From assembly GCA_021157965.1 (NCBI GenBank), contig JAGGVO010000057.1, positions 1 to 64,000 on the forward strand: a stretch of 64,000 nt of DNA. The letters are read 5' to 3'. The translations under genes and the position numbers were made by a program. The stretch is from Candidatus Neomarinimicrobiota bacterium (GTDB taxonomy: Bacteria > Fidelibacterota > Fidelibacteria > Fidelibacterales > Fidelibacteraceae). The notes under the pieces were generated by a model. That model ran no database searches. It saw nothing but the letters and a program-made list of their open reading frames with translations, and was not told the DNA's origin. Of the stretch, positions 35,677 to 45,050 are shown piece after piece (the stretch's first letter is position 1; each line of letters starts with the position of its first letter).

Positions 35677-38600
35677 TTAGAAATCATAAGAAATCCGGAT
35701 GCCAAGAAAGATATCCCGGGGAGCCAGGAAAAGAAATGACTCATTCACAGGATTGAAAATATAGGCTTTGTCATCCAGAACTTTTTGGACTGTACTCTTT
35801 TCAACACGAGTCCACTCGTTATTCACATACTGTACATACCGTTCCGTATCAGAAATATTTTCCGAAATATTTTCATCGGGGAAGAGTTCCTGAAGATCAG
35901 CTACGTCACCCACATAGTAATAAACATTGGGGTCGGGCTGAGTGAGTCCGGAAGCACGGGATGTATATTTCAGCGGCTGATAGGGAACACTCGGATCGCG
36001 GTAGTAACCCATCTTATCGTCGCCGGATATGTGCCTGAGTCCTAACTCTTCATAGACACTTTCATTAAAATGCAGGGACTCCTGATACATATCATAAACA
36101 CCCGGGACGAGATAAGAATCACCCAGAGCGGCAGTGGACAGCGATTTTTTGTTCAGGATATTATATATATCGGCAATTACCTGGATTCTAAACTGGTTCA
36201 GAGAAATGGTTTTTGAACCACGCATATCCAGACCCCAGCTATCCACCCAGCGCACATTGTTGATAATGGAGGGGTTGTTTCCAAAGGTATGATAATTACC
36301 CTTCCGCCATGTACCGGTGAAAGCAATCTGCCAGTTGGCAAGGGGTGCCAGTCCGCCCATTTCCGGGCCGAAATAGTGAGGAGTTCTAAAAGAAATATTG
36401 TATTTGATCCTGGGCAGAGCCACAGGTTTATACTGTTTCTGGAGATTGATATTCCGTTCGGTGTCGCGCTGGACAGCCGGGTTTTCATTCTGGGATTTAA
36501 CACCGAAGTTCCCGGATGAATACACGGAGTATTCATAATTCACAAACCCTGTAACCCAATCACCGATCCGTTTTCGGAGTTCAACTTCAAGTCCCCGGAT
36601 ATCCTGATACAACAAGTTACTATACTGATAATAATCCACAACACCTCCAACGCCCTGATAACGGACTGTGGTGGCCTGATCGGATTTATCTTTATAATAC
36701 GCTGCAATATGGATCAGGTACTTATCAAAGAGAGAGTGATCATAACCCAGCTCATAAGCAATGGTTTTTTCCATGGGGAGTTCCGGATCGCCCAAATAGG
36801 AAAGTGATCCACCATAGACACGACGAATTCCAAACAACTCTGACGGTGAAAACCGTTGTCTCATGTGTCCGTAATTAAAGTAAAGTTTTGAATCAACGGT
36901 AATGGGATGGGATATACCAATACGGGGCATGAGGGTAAAAAGACCTTTTGCCCGTCTCATCGGAAGATTATCTTCATCTGTCACTTCTTTGGATGCAACC
37001 GTTTTTATCGTTCTGTCAAAGGGTTCAAAATCAAACCAGTCTGTATTTGGATTAAAATATTCGCCCCTCAAACCAACCGTTGCAACCCATCCTTCGAATT
37101 CAAGCTTATCCTGTATATAGGCACCGACCTGCCAGGGAGATTTTTTCCAATCCGTCCATGGACGTCCGGCTGGCAGGGCTGGGTTGATAGCACCATAGTT
37201 CATGTCATAGTTGAAATATTCAAACTGGACGCCGGTTTTAATCTGGTTATTCTGATTGATCTGCGAGATAAAGTCCCACCGGGCTTTGAATGCCCATGTT
37301 TTGGTAGAATCCCGGGCATTGCTTTTGGCACCCATCATATATCCGTCAATACTTTTTGTTAGGTCCGTATCAAATCCCCAGGGTGCTTCATCCACCAAAT
37401 ACTGGTCTTCACTTTCTGCTCCCGGCAGAATGTTATACCGTGGCGTAAAATCCCGGGGCTCAGCAGGACCAGTCAGATATTCGGTAGACCTGTATTCAAA
37501 CAAAGCCTCATGATAAGATTTTCCGCTCAATTGATGAGTCAGCTTTGCAGAGAAAACATCACTCCAAATTTGGGTCTCACAATAGTAGTGAGGATAAAAG
37601 ATTTTTGACCGTTGCTGAGAACGGCTGCCAAAAGCACCGGCAACTCCCCAAATTGTTGAAGAGAAATAGGAAGGAAGTCCCGTTTCACTGGCCGAAGAAG
37701 CATCGGTCTTTTTGTGAAAACCTGTCAGTTGAAGTTTAATTCTCTCTGTGATATCTGAAGTCACTTTTGTTGATAATGACCATTCTTCATAAGCATCTCT
37801 GGATAAAGGCACCATGTACATGTCTTTTTCCTTCCGGAAAGAGGCATAGAACCTGAGATTGCCCAGATATTGACTGACAAAGGGAACCGGTCCGCCCAGT
37901 CCCATATCAATATTGTAATCCGGTTCGGTGATATCACCCTGACGGCGATGCTGCCATTTAAAAATCTGTTGGGCACCGGTAGGTGTTATATCATCGCTGG
38001 GATCATCGTTGGCCAGGCGGTCACTGGCGAGTGCATTCCATCCCTGAAAGGCCGGATACATTTTCCGGGTATATTCATCCCAGGGATTGTAGTATTCTCC
38101 GTCACCATTCCGGTCATTAAAGGGTTCACCAGGATCCCAATATCCATCCTTATTCAAATCTTCAAATGTCTCGGGTGCCGTTCCCCACCATGCAACATCA
38201 TCATCCATCCAGGGACGCATATATATTGAATTGGGATCGTAAATAGACATACCGAAATGTTTCGGGGCAGCAGGACTGTATTTGAATGTCCCGTCAAATG
38301 AGTATTTATCTACATGACCTTCTTTCGTCACCACGTTGATCACACCGGCCTGGAGGTCGCTGTATTCCGCATTGAAACCACCGGATTGGATCATGATTTC
38401 CTGGACGGAGCTCAAAGGCACACCGGAAACTGGCTGACCGGTCCGGTCATCTTTCATGGACACACCATCCATCATATATGCCAGCTCGTCGGTTCCACCC
38501 CGGCGAACTTCGAGTCCGCTCACACCGGCCTGCATACCAATGACATCCTCCACGCTGGTGGCCGGTAAATCTTCTATCTGCTCGGATCCCAGGTTGGTCT

Positions 38601-38979
38601 GACTGGAAGCCACATCCACACGCATAACTTTCCGCTCAGCAACAACTGTCACCGTTTCCCCCTGAAAAGCCTGGGGTTTTAAGGCAAAATTCACCTGAGT
38701 TGTCAAATCAATTTCCACCCGGGCTCCGGATTGAGTCAACGTGGCATATCCCACATAAGAAGCAGAAACTGAATAGACACCGGGCGGCACGTTAAGGATT
38801 ACATAAAATCCATCCTGATTTGCCGCAGCACCATAAACAGTCCCTTCTACAATCACATTGGCTCCCGGTAAAGGATTACCGTTCTGGTCCGTTACTGTCC
38901 CCATAATCTTACCCGATGTCCGTCCATAGGCAAGACCGAACAGCATTGTAAGCGCTAGTAAACCTCTCAACAATTTCAT
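35677..38979 (-). CDS. TonB-dependent receptor with carboxypeptidase-regulatory N-terminus and acidic metal-binding-like insert (module 1)
   Basis: A protein of 1100 residues. A signal peptide (to about AYGRTSG), a CarboxypepD-reg-like domain (about 24-110), a plug (about 125-235; AYMMDGVSMKDDRTG) and a barrel follow, as in the receptor at 28312-31560. At residues 274-295 it carries an insert with two calcium-loop-like motifs (DLNKDGYWDPGE and NDRNGDGE), absent from the other receptor. AAGGAG lies seven bases before the ATG. It heads the surface locus, so a promoter in the adjacent 338 bp gap may drive the whole block. The substrate is unknown. Confidence 0.92.
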   Translation of the reverse strand: MKLLRGLLALTMLFGLAYGRTSGKIMGTVTDQNGNPLPGANVIVEGTVYGAAANQDGFYVILNVPPGVYSVSASYVGYATLTQSGARVEIDLTTQVNFALKPQAFQGETVTVVAERKVMRVDVASSQTNLGSEQIEDLPATSVEDVIGMQAGVSGLEVRRGGTDELAYMMDGVSMKDDRTGQPVSGVPLSSVQEIMIQSGGFNAEYSDLQAGVINVVTKEGHVDKYSFDGTFKYSPAAPKHFGMSIYDPNSIYMRPWMDDDVAWWGTAPETFEDLNKDGYWDPGEPFNDRNGDGEYYNPWDEYTRKMYPAFQGWNALASDRLANDDPSDDITPTGAQQIFKWQHRRQGDITEPDYNIDMGLGGPVPFVSQYLGNLRFYASFRKEKDMYMVPLSRDAYEEWSLSTKVTSDITERIKLQLTGFHKKTDASSASETGLPSYFSSTIWGVAGAFGSRSQQRSKIFYPHYYCETQIWSDVFSAKLTHQLSGKSYHEALFEYRSTEYLTGPAEPRDFTPRYNILPGAESEDQYLVDEAPWGFDTDLTKSIDGYMMGAKSNARDSTKTWAFKARWDFISQINQNNQIKTGVQFEYFNYDMNYGAINPALPAGRPWTDWKKSPWQVGAYIQDKLEFEGWVATVGLRGEYFNPNTDWFDFEPFDRTIKTVASKEVTDEDNLPMRRAKGLFTLMPRIGISHPITVDSKLYFNYGHMRQRFSPSELFGIRRVYGGSLSYLGDPELPMEKTIAYELGYDHSLFDKYLIHIAAYYKDKSDQATTVRYQGVGGVVDYYQYSNLLYQDIRGLEVELRKRIGDWVTGFVNYEYSVYSSGNFGVKSQNENPAVQRDTERNINLQKQYKPVALPRIKYNISFRTPHYFGPEMGGLAPLANWQIAFTGTWRKGNYHTFGNNPSIINNVRWVDSWGLDMRGSKTISLNQFRIQVIADIYNILNKKSLSTAALGDSYLVPGVYDMYQESLHFNESVYEELGLRHISGDDKMGYYRDPSVPYQPLKYTSRASGLTQPDPNVYYYVGDVADLQELFPDENISENISDTERYVQYVNNEWTRVEKSTVQKVLDDKAYIFNPVNESFLFLAPRDIFLGIRISYDF

Positions 38980-39111
38980 GTATAAGCTCCTTATCTTCTA
39001 TAGAGTTACGACTGATAAAATTTCATCTCGCAAACACACTTTCGCCCTTATCAACTTGTCTGCTGCTTTCCCTTTAATTTCTGGTTCTCATTAATTTTGT
39101 TATAATAATCA

Positions 39112-39141
39112 CAGAACATGAATTTTTCACCAGATGTTCTG
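39112..39141. promoter_or_regulatory. Inverted repeat, possible operator
   Basis: CAGAACAT and ATGTTCTG are perfect inverted 8-mers separated by 14 bases. The half-site centres are 22 bp apart, about two helical turns, which fits a dimeric regulator. One 8 bp repeat could be chance. Confidence 0.3.
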
Positions 39142-39224
39142 CAGTCTTATTAGCATTTTTCAAAAGAAATGTTACAGAAAAACCTATATGAAGTCAAGAT
39201 ACAAATCAAAAGAAATAACAGTTC

Positions 39225-39239
39225 TTAAACATTGTTTAA
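39225..39239. promoter_or_regulatory. Palindrome, possible operator
   Basis: TTAAACATTGTTTAA is a perfect 7-1-7 palindrome about 80 bases before the hydrolase gene. AT-rich composition raises the chance of coincidence. Confidence 0.3.
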
Positions 39240-39317
39240 AAACTTATTGTTCACTCATTTTATACTGACTATTACCTCTTCCTAAAAATTTTGTAACTTT
39301 AAAAAAAGGAGTAGACA

Positions 39318-40577
39318 ATGATATACAAAATACAATTTGTAAAGCTGTTCCTGAGTTTGTTATTGATTCCTCTTTTCGTATTTGGGGCTGAAGATAATAT
39401 TTATAAAGAAGTTGATACCATTATCGAAGCGGCAATCAGCGACAGTGCCTGGCCGGGCGCCGTATTAGTTGTGGGTAATAAAGACGGTATTCAATACCAG
39501 AAATCCTATGGTTTTCATACCTATGAAAAAAAAGAAAAGACCCGTCCCGATGACATTTTTGATCTGGCATCCATCACCAAGGTTATGGCAACAACACCGG
39601 CCGTGATGGATTTATATGAAAAGGAAAAAATTTCACTGGATGACCCCATCGTAAAATATATACCGGAATTTACCGGGAGTACTGAAACAGCCACGCTGAT
39701 GAAAGAACTGGTTTCCATCCGGCACTTATTGACGCATACCAGCGGGCTTCCGGCATATAAATCATTTAATTACAGCGAAGAAACTCCGGAAAGCATTATG
39801 GCTTCCATTTTGAGTACGGATCTGGATACCCTTCCCGGGACCCGTTATGTTTATTCGTGCCTGGGATTCATCACTCTGGGTGAAATGGTGAAGCGTGTAT
39901 CGGGATTTCCATTGAACGAATACGTGAAAAAAAATATTTACACACCCTTGGGGATGGATCATACCTGCTATCTTCCTCCTTCAGACTGGATGGACCGGAT
40001 TGTTCCCACGGAATATTCCGAACAGGAAGAAGGATATATCCGGGGACGTGTCCATGACGATATTGCTGCCGGACTAGCAGGAATTTCCGGTAATGCAGGA
40101 CTTTTCTCAACGGGGAAGGATATGGCAGTGTATGCACAAATGTTTTTAAACAAGGGGACTTATAAAGACATTACAATTTTTAAGCCTAAAACTGTTGAAC
40201 TATTTACAAAGAGAGCCTACCTCTTGCTCGATAACTCTCGCTGCCTGGGTTGGGACAGTCCCCAGGGAGAATCCTCCGCAGGTGTATATGCCGGCCCCAA
40301 TAGTTTCGGCCATACAGGTTACACCGGTACCTCCATGTGGATAGATCCGGATAATGATCTGTTTGTCATTCTTTTAACAAATGCGGTTCATCCTCACCGT
40401 CGTTATAAATACCCCAATTATTTTGACTGGCGACAGCTTGTTCATTCGAAGGTTTACGAAGCGCTGGATCTGACGAAAGAAAATCCGGAATGTGTATGGA
40501 AAGAACGCTGGGAAGATCCCAAAGTCCGGAACCAATATCAGGAGAAGACATTCTGGCAAAAGCTGTTCAATCGCTAG
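39318..40577 (+). CDS. Serine hydrolase of the beta-lactamase/DD-peptidase fold
   Basis: A protein of 419 residues with a signal peptide (to about VFGAEDN). The three class-C motifs can be placed: SITK with the nucleophile Ser85 and Lys88, YSC at 179-181, and HTG at 332-334. HLLTHTSGLPAY and FSTGKDMAVYAQ are typical of the family. In many relatives the second motif is YSD or YSN; here it is YSC, which may change specificity. AAGGAG lies seven bases before the ATG. Substrate candidates are peptidoglycan peptides or small esters; the NamZ and MurQ genes elsewhere in the window make peptidoglycan plausible. Confidence 0.9.
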   Translation: MIYKIQFVKLFLSLLLIPLFVFGAEDNIYKEVDTIIEAAISDSAWPGAVLVVGNKDGIQYQKSYGFHTYEKKEKTRPDDIFDLASITKVMATTPAVMDLYEKEKISLDDPIVKYIPEFTGSTETATLMKELVSIRHLLTHTSGLPAYKSFNYSEETPESIMASILSTDLDTLPGTRYVYSCLGFITLGEMVKRVSGFPLNEYVKKNIYTPLGMDHTCYLPPSDWMDRIVPTEYSEQEEGYIRGRVHDDIAAGLAGISGNAGLFSTGKDMAVYAQMFLNKGTYKDITIFKPKTVELFTKRAYLLLDNSRCLGWDSPQGESSAGVYAGPNSFGHTGYTGTSMWIDPDNDLFVILLTNAVHPHRRYKYPNYFDWRQLVHSKVYEALDLTKENPECVWKERWEDPKVRNQYQEKTFWQKLFNR

Positions 40578-41433
40578 AGTCGGCCGGGCAGCATGTATCA
40601 ACCGCCTGATATCGCTGATAGATGGATTGAAAAACCTGACAGGCATCTAATTTTTGCATGATCTGATCGAAAATGATCCGTGAGTCCCGGGCAGTATAGT
40701 ATTTCTCAAATATTGCCGTCGCCTGATCATATTCCCCCATATAGAAAAGTGTTAAGACAACCCGCAGAAGATGAGAAAACAAGTCGATATCAGGAGAATT
40801 CCACTCAATGGGTGTATGGATTGGCAATGAATTCCGCAGTATCTGCCGACTTTCATGAATATCTTTGAGAAGCACTTCCCTGAATTCAGGATTGGCGGGA
40901 TAGAGTCCGTCCTCTTCATATTTGAATACAACAGGAATTATCGGCGATACGGCATGGCTTAAAACGAGGAAATAATCAAAAGTCAGCAGGTATTGGACCC
41001 ATTCCGGGATTCCATCCTGATTCAAATCCTCAAGATTTACACTGTATCCGACAGGATAATCCGTCGACCGGAAAAAAACATGTATCAAATCGGATGTACC
41101 GTTAAGCAGTATATATGACCAACAACAATGGGCACCTCCGCTGAATTGTTCAACAACCAGCATGGAATCATTTTTCCCCGGCAGGGGGATGAATGCGCTC
41201 CGGGTCATACACCGGTTAAAACCCCGGTTAAAGACAGCCAGCGTATCGTCATCCTTTATGAGAACGGCATACCAAAACAAGCCATCATCAGAGGTTTTTT
41301 TTAAAAGATATCCATTCCAGAAAACCGAATCGGGAAGCAATGTAAAGCTTTCCAGAGAACGTCCCGGCAGGAACCGGGGAGACAGAAAAAAAATAAAGAG
41401 AAAAAGTCCTGCTACGTATGCATATTTTCTCAT
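40567..41433 (-). CDS. Protein of unknown function with one calcium-loop-like motif
   Basis: A protein of 288 residues. The N-terminus is hydrophobic (residues about 5-22), consistent with a signal peptide or anchor. The body contains EQFSGGAHCCWSYILL and then EDLNQDGIPEW, an EF-hand or FG-GAP-type DxNxDG loop of the kind found in beta-propeller and VCBS-like proteins. The C-terminal 90 residues are helical and Tyr-rich. It overlaps the convergent hydrolase gene by 11 bases and is 9 bp after the decarboxylase beta subunit, probably co-transcribed with it. No function assigned. Confidence 0.7.
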   Translation of the reverse strand: MRKYAYVAGLFLFIFFLSPRFLPGRSLESFTLLPDSVFWNGYLLKKTSDDGLFWYAVLIKDDDTLAVFNRGFNRCMTRSAFIPLPGKNDSMLVVEQFSGGAHCCWSYILLNGTSDLIHVFFRSTDYPVGYSVNLEDLNQDGIPEWVQYLLTFDYFLVLSHAVSPIIPVVFKYEEDGLYPANPEFREVLLKDIHESRQILRNSLPIHTPIEWNSPDIDLFSHLLRVVLTLFYMGEYDQATAIFEKYYTARDSRIIFDQIMQKLDACQVFQSIYQRYQAVDTCCPADSSD

Positions 41434-41442
41434 AAAAACCTA

Positions 41443-42579
41443 TCAGCCAAGGACAGCAAGGAGAATTCCGGCGCCTACCGCCGATCCGATGACTCCGGCC
41501 ACATTGGGTCCCATGGCATGCATCAGAAGATAATTTGTTTTATCGTATTCCATCCCCACATGCTGAACCACCCGGGCTGAATCAGGGACAGCGCTGACCC
41601 CTGCGGCTCCGCAAAGGGGGTTGATTTTATTTTCTTTTTTAAGAAAAAGATTCATGAATTTAGCAAATAAAACACCACTGGCAGTCGCCACCATAAATGA
41701 TGCTGCCCCCAGAACAAAAATCATAATCGATTGTTTCGTCAAAAAAGTCGTTGCCTGTGTAGATGCACCGACTGTCAATCCCAAAAGGATGGTTACCGAA
41801 TCTACAATGGGACCTCGTGCCGCATTGGCCAGCCGTTCCGTGACACCGCTTTCTTTCAGTAAATTTCCAAAAAAGAGCATCCCCAGAAGTGGTAAGGCTC
41901 CGGGAGAGATAAAAGTTGTGGCTATAAAACCCAGGATGGGGAACAGGATTTTTTCAACCTTTTTCACCTGTCGTGCCGGTTTCATGCGGATTTTCCGTTC
42001 TTTTTCCGATGTAAGGAGTTTCATGATAGGTGGTTGAATAACCGGCACCAGGGCCATATAAGAATAAGCGGCAATGGCAATAGCACCCATGAGATGGGGC
42101 GCCAGTTTGGAAGAAAGAAAGATCGCTGTGGGACCATCGGCACCTCCGATAATGCCAATGGCGCCGGCTTCCTGTATGGTAAATCCCAGAAAATTTGCCA
42201 CTAAAAAAGTCATAAAAATACCCATCTGTGCCGCAGCCCCCAGGATAACAAGCTTCGGGTTGGACAAAAGGGCGGAAAAATCCGTCATGGCTCCAATTCC
42301 TAAAAAGATCAGGGGGGGGTAAATCCCTTTTAATACACCGTAATAGAGATAATTCAGTACGGAGCCTTTTTCATAGATCCCAATTTGTAATCCACCACCT
42401 TCCAGAAAAGGGATATTACCGACAATAATCCCAAATCCAATAGGGACCAAAAGAAGAGGTTCGTAATTTTTTGCCGCACCAAGATAGATACAGATACCGC
42501 CGGCAATCAACATAATTACGTGACCAATAGTTATATTCGCAAATCCTGAATAGCGCATAAACTCAAAGACAATATCCAT
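41443..42579 (-). CDS. Na+-translocating decarboxylase beta subunit (OadB/MmdB type)
   Basis: A protein of 378 residues with about nine to eleven membrane segments. It carries the conserved IIGGADGPTAIFLSSKLAPHL helix with the key Asp, plus YSYMALVPVIQPPIMK and a C-terminal Asn/Gly-rich segment (MGPNVAGVIGSAVGAG). This subunit couples biotin-carboxyl breakdown to Na+ export. It overlaps the biotin carrier gene as TAATG. With the carboxyltransferase upstream, the complex is most likely methylmalonyl-CoA decarboxylase; oxaloacetate or glutaconyl-CoA decarboxylase is less likely given the neighbours. Confidence 0.94.
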   Translation of the reverse strand: MDIVFEFMRYSGFANITIGHVIMLIAGGICIYLGAAKNYEPLLLVPIGFGIIVGNIPFLEGGGLQIGIYEKGSVLNYLYYGVLKGIYPPLIFLGIGAMTDFSALLSNPKLVILGAAAQMGIFMTFLVANFLGFTIQEAGAIGIIGGADGPTAIFLSSKLAPHLMGAIAIAAYSYMALVPVIQPPIMKLLTSEKERKIRMKPARQVKKVEKILFPILGFIATTFISPGALPLLGMLFFGNLLKESGVTERLANAARGPIVDSVTILLGLTVGASTQATTFLTKQSIMIFVLGAASFMVATASGVLFAKFMNLFLKKENKINPLCGAAGVSAVPDSARVVQHVGMEYDKTNYLLMHAMGPNVAGVIGSAVGAGILLAVLG

Positions 42580-43016
42580 TAAACCTCCAGGGTAATTAAA
42601 ACTTCACCTTCCAGCACAGAATTTCCCGGCTTGACGTTCACTGTTTTAACCACACCATCTGATGATGCCATGATATTATTTTCCATTTTCATGGCTTCCA
42701 TTTTTGCCACGACCTGACCGATTTTCACAGAATCTCCGGGATTCACAAGAATTGAGAGGATAGTCCCCGGAATGGGTGCTTTGATATACTGACTGCCCAC
42801 ATGCTCCGTGGGTTTGTGGGTCCGTTCCACTTTATCCGAATTGGAGGGTGCCACATTTTTGCGGACCAGGCGCGGTGTTTTTTGTTCCGGCCGGGATTCC
42901 AGGATTTCCACTTCATAATCGGTCCCGTTACATTCCACAACTGCCGAATCATCGGTCATAGACTTAACCATCAGTTCATAGGGATTTCCATTGATCAGAA
43001 ATTTCATCTTTTTCAT
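42579..43016 (-). CDS. Biotin carboxyl carrier subunit of the decarboxylase
   Basis: A protein of 145 residues. The C-terminal 75 residues are a biotinyl domain with the target lysine in VAKMEAMKMENNI, the classical AMKM motif. A Pro/Lys-rich linker at about 50-75 separates it from the N-terminal domain. It accepts CO2 from the carboxyltransferase and delivers it to the membrane beta subunit. Three base pairs follow the OadG-like gene and the stop overlaps the beta subunit gene. Confidence 0.95.
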   Translation of the reverse strand: MKKMKFLINGNPYELMVKSMTDDSAVVECNGTDYEVEILESRPEQKTPRLVRKNVAPSNSDKVERTHKPTEHVGSQYIKAPIPGTILSILVNPGDSVKIGQVVAKMEAMKMENNIMASSDGVVKTVNVKPGNSVLEGEVLITLEV

Positions 43017-43019
43017 AAT

Positions 43020-43463
43020 TTATTTTCCTGCACTTTTGATCGTCACGATGGGTTGACGGAGTCCGTAAATTTTGCTGGACCATGGCGAATAGGGTTTTGC
43101 CCACCGCTCAAATGTGAGTTTGGCTTTTTCTTCTTCCAGACTTTGACGTCTGAAAAGGTAAACGGCCATCATGATCGCCGTTGCCGTTTCATCGGGAATC
43201 TTCGATCCCTTTCCCACGGAGGATTCCCGGATTTCCTTCTCCTTTTTCAGGCTTTCATTCCGTTTATAATGATACTCAAAGGCTACCCTTAATACATTAT
43301 TTACCAGCATGACAAAAAGATAAACAACAGTAAGTGCCACCATCACAATCAGAAAACCTGCAAGGGTAATTTTCAAAATAAAACCCGTCCCTTTGTCGGT
43401 CATGGCTGAAAAGAGAGGAGTAGAAAGCACCAGGAACAGACCAATTAATTTATACCTCAACAT
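43020..43463 (-). CDS. OadG-like gamma/delta subunit of the decarboxylase
   Basis: A protein of 147 residues. A signal-like N-terminus is followed by one membrane segment (about residues 30-55, ITLAGFLIVMVALTVVYLFVM) and a charged cytoplasmic part. That part has ETATAIMMAVYLFRR, a motif of sodium-pump gamma subunits, before a basic tail. The subunit assembles and stabilises the carboxyltransferase on the membrane complex. Sequence conservation in this family is low, so position and build carry much of the call. Confidence 0.8.
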   Translation of the reverse strand: MLRYKLIGLFLVLSTPLFSAMTDKGTGFILKITLAGFLIVMVALTVVYLFVMLVNNVLRVAFEYHYKRNESLKKEKEIRESSVGKGSKIPDETATAIMMAVYLFRRQSLEEEKAKLTFERWAKPYSPWSSKIYGLRQPIVTIKSAGK

Positions 43464-43471
43464 GTATGCTC

Positions 43472-45019
43472 CTATAGGGGAATATTTCCATGTTTTTTCA
43501 GGGGATTTGTCAGTTTCTTTGTCAACAGGCTTTCAAAAGCCCGGATAATGCGAAAGCGGGTATTTTTCGGGTCAATCACATCATCCACAAAGCCCAGGTT
43601 TGCAGCGATAAAAGGATTTGAAAATTTTTCCCGGTATTCTTCTACAAGCTGTTTCATGCGATTACCCTCCGGATCGTCATTCAGTTCTTTCCGGTAAAGA
43701 ATCTGAACTGCCCCTTCGGCCCCCATGACGGCGATTTCGGCCGTCGGCCAGGCATAATTTACATCGCCACGCAGGTGTTTCGAACTCATCACATCATACG
43801 CGCCGCCGTAAGCTTTACGGGTAATGATCGTCACCTTCGGTACCGTGGCTTCGGCAAAGGCATAAATCAGTTTTGCCCCTTCGCTGATGATTCCACGGTA
43901 TTCCTGGGCAGTTCCGGGCAGAAAACCGGGGACATCCACCAGGGTCAAAATGGGGATATTAAAGGCATCACAAAAACGGACAAAACGGGCGGCTTTTTTA
44001 CTGGCATTAATGTCCAGTACACCGGCAAGGTAACTGGGCTGATTTGCAACAATACCCACCGAGCGGCCATTAAACCGTGCAAAGCCCGTAATAATATTCG
44101 GGGCAAAGTGCCGGGATACTTCCAAAAATTCCTCGTCATCCACTATCCGGTAGATTATATCTTTCATGTCATACGGCTGATTCGGAAAATCAGGTATGAT
44201 GGCCGCCAGCTCCTCATCCACCCGGTTGATAGGGTCATGGGTAGAAACTATTGGGGCTTCTTCCAGATTGTTTTGAGGCAGATAGCTGATCAGTTTCCGG
44301 ATAATTCCCAGGGCCTCTTCCTCATTTTCCGCTGAAAACTGGGCCACACCGGATTTGGAGGCATGGACCATGGCGCCTCCCAGTTGCTCTTCTGTCACAC
44401 TCTCGTTCGTTACGGTTTTTACAACCTTCGGGCCGGTGATAAACATGTAGGATGTCTCTTCCGCCATGATGATAAAATCTGTCAGCGCCGGGGAATAGAC
44501 GGCTCCACCGGCACAGGGACCCAAAATGGCGGAAATCTGGGGAACCACGCCGGAAGCTTCCACATTCCGCTGGAAAATATCTGCATACCCGGCAAGAGAC
44601 ATGATCCCTTCCTGAATGCGGGCACCGCCTGAATCGTTCAATCCGATGACCGGAGCCCCCATTTTCATGGCCATATCCATCACTTTACAGATTTTCATGG
44701 CAAAGGTCTCACTCAGACTTCCCCCCAGTACCGTAAAATCCTGGGAAAACACATAGACCAGCCTGCCGTCGATGGTTCCATACCCAGTAATCACTCCATC
44801 GCCCAAATACTTCTTCTTATCCAGTCCGAAATCCCGGCTCCGGTGGGTCACGAACATATCAAATTCCTCAAAGGAATCTTTGTCCAGTAAAATCTCGATT
44901 CGTTCACGGGCGGTCAGCTTTCCTTTTTCATGCTGCCTGGCAATCCGGGCTTCCCCTCCTCCTTCCAATGCTTTTTGCCGCATTTCACGGAGTTTTTTTA
45001 AATTTTCCCGCATCGACAT
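43472..45019 (-). CDS. Methylmalonyl-CoA carboxyltransferase-type subunit (acyl-CoA carboxylase beta/MmdA)
   Basis: A protein of 515 residues. Signatures are [21 protein letters not shown] (shortened here to [13 protein letters not shown]), [17 protein letters not shown], the [12 protein letters not shown] block and [18 protein letters not shown] with [17 protein letters not shown]. It transfers carboxyl between biotin and an acyl-CoA. The membrane subunits downstream and mutase genes upstream favour (S)-methylmalonyl-CoA as substrate. AAGGAG lies seven bases before the ATG at 45019. It could also serve as the beta subunit of propionyl-CoA carboxylase. Confidence 0.93.
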   Translation of the reverse strand: MSMRENLKKLREMRQKALEGGGEARIARQHEKGKLTARERIEILLDKDSFEEFDMFVTHRSRDFGLDKKKYLGDGVITGYGTIDGRLVYVFSQDFTVLGGSLSETFAMKICKVMDMAMKMGAPVIGLNDSGGARIQEGIMSLAGYADIFQRNVEASGVVPQISAILGPCAGGAVYSPALTDFIIMAEETSYMFITGPKVVKTVTNESVTEEQLGGAMVHASKSGVAQFSAENEEEALGIIRKLISYLPQNNLEEAPIVSTHDPINRVDEELAAIIPDFPNQPYDMKDIIYRIVDDEEFLEVSRHFAPNIITGFARFNGRSVGIVANQPSYLAGVLDINASKKAARFVRFCDAFNIPILTLVDVPGFLPGTAQEYRGIISEGAKLIYAFAEATVPKVTIITRKAYGGAYDVMSSKHLRGDVNYAWPTAEIAVMGAEGAVQILYRKELNDDPEGNRMKQLVEEYREKFSNPFIAANLGFVDDVIDPKNTRFRIIRAFESLLTKKLTNPLKKHGNIPL

Positions 45020-45050
45020 ATGTATTTTCTCCTTTTTATCTAAGGATACC

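Larger units (their letters stand above)
25106..38979 (-). repeat. Two tandem paralogous receptor-surface protein-PorV modules
   Basis: Read right to left, module 1 is receptor, FN3 surface protein, lipoprotein and PorV (38979 to 31573). Module 2 is receptor, FN3 surface protein and PorV (31560 to 25106). Pairs match in order, length and blocks at protein level; I do not see long DNA identity, so the duplication is old or the copies have diverged. Confidence 0.75.
38980..39317. other. Divergent regulatory gap of 338 bp, no gene
   Basis: AT-rich, no open frame I would call. It separates the surface locus from the divergent hydrolase gene. It holds good ribosome sites at each end and two inverted repeats listed separately. 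I could not fix a convincing promoter for either side by eye. Confidence 0.6.

Noticed and set aside
28312-38979. A SusC/SusD polysaccharide utilisation locus
   Set aside because: No SusD and no glycoside hydrolase domain was recognised, so the standard label is not supported.
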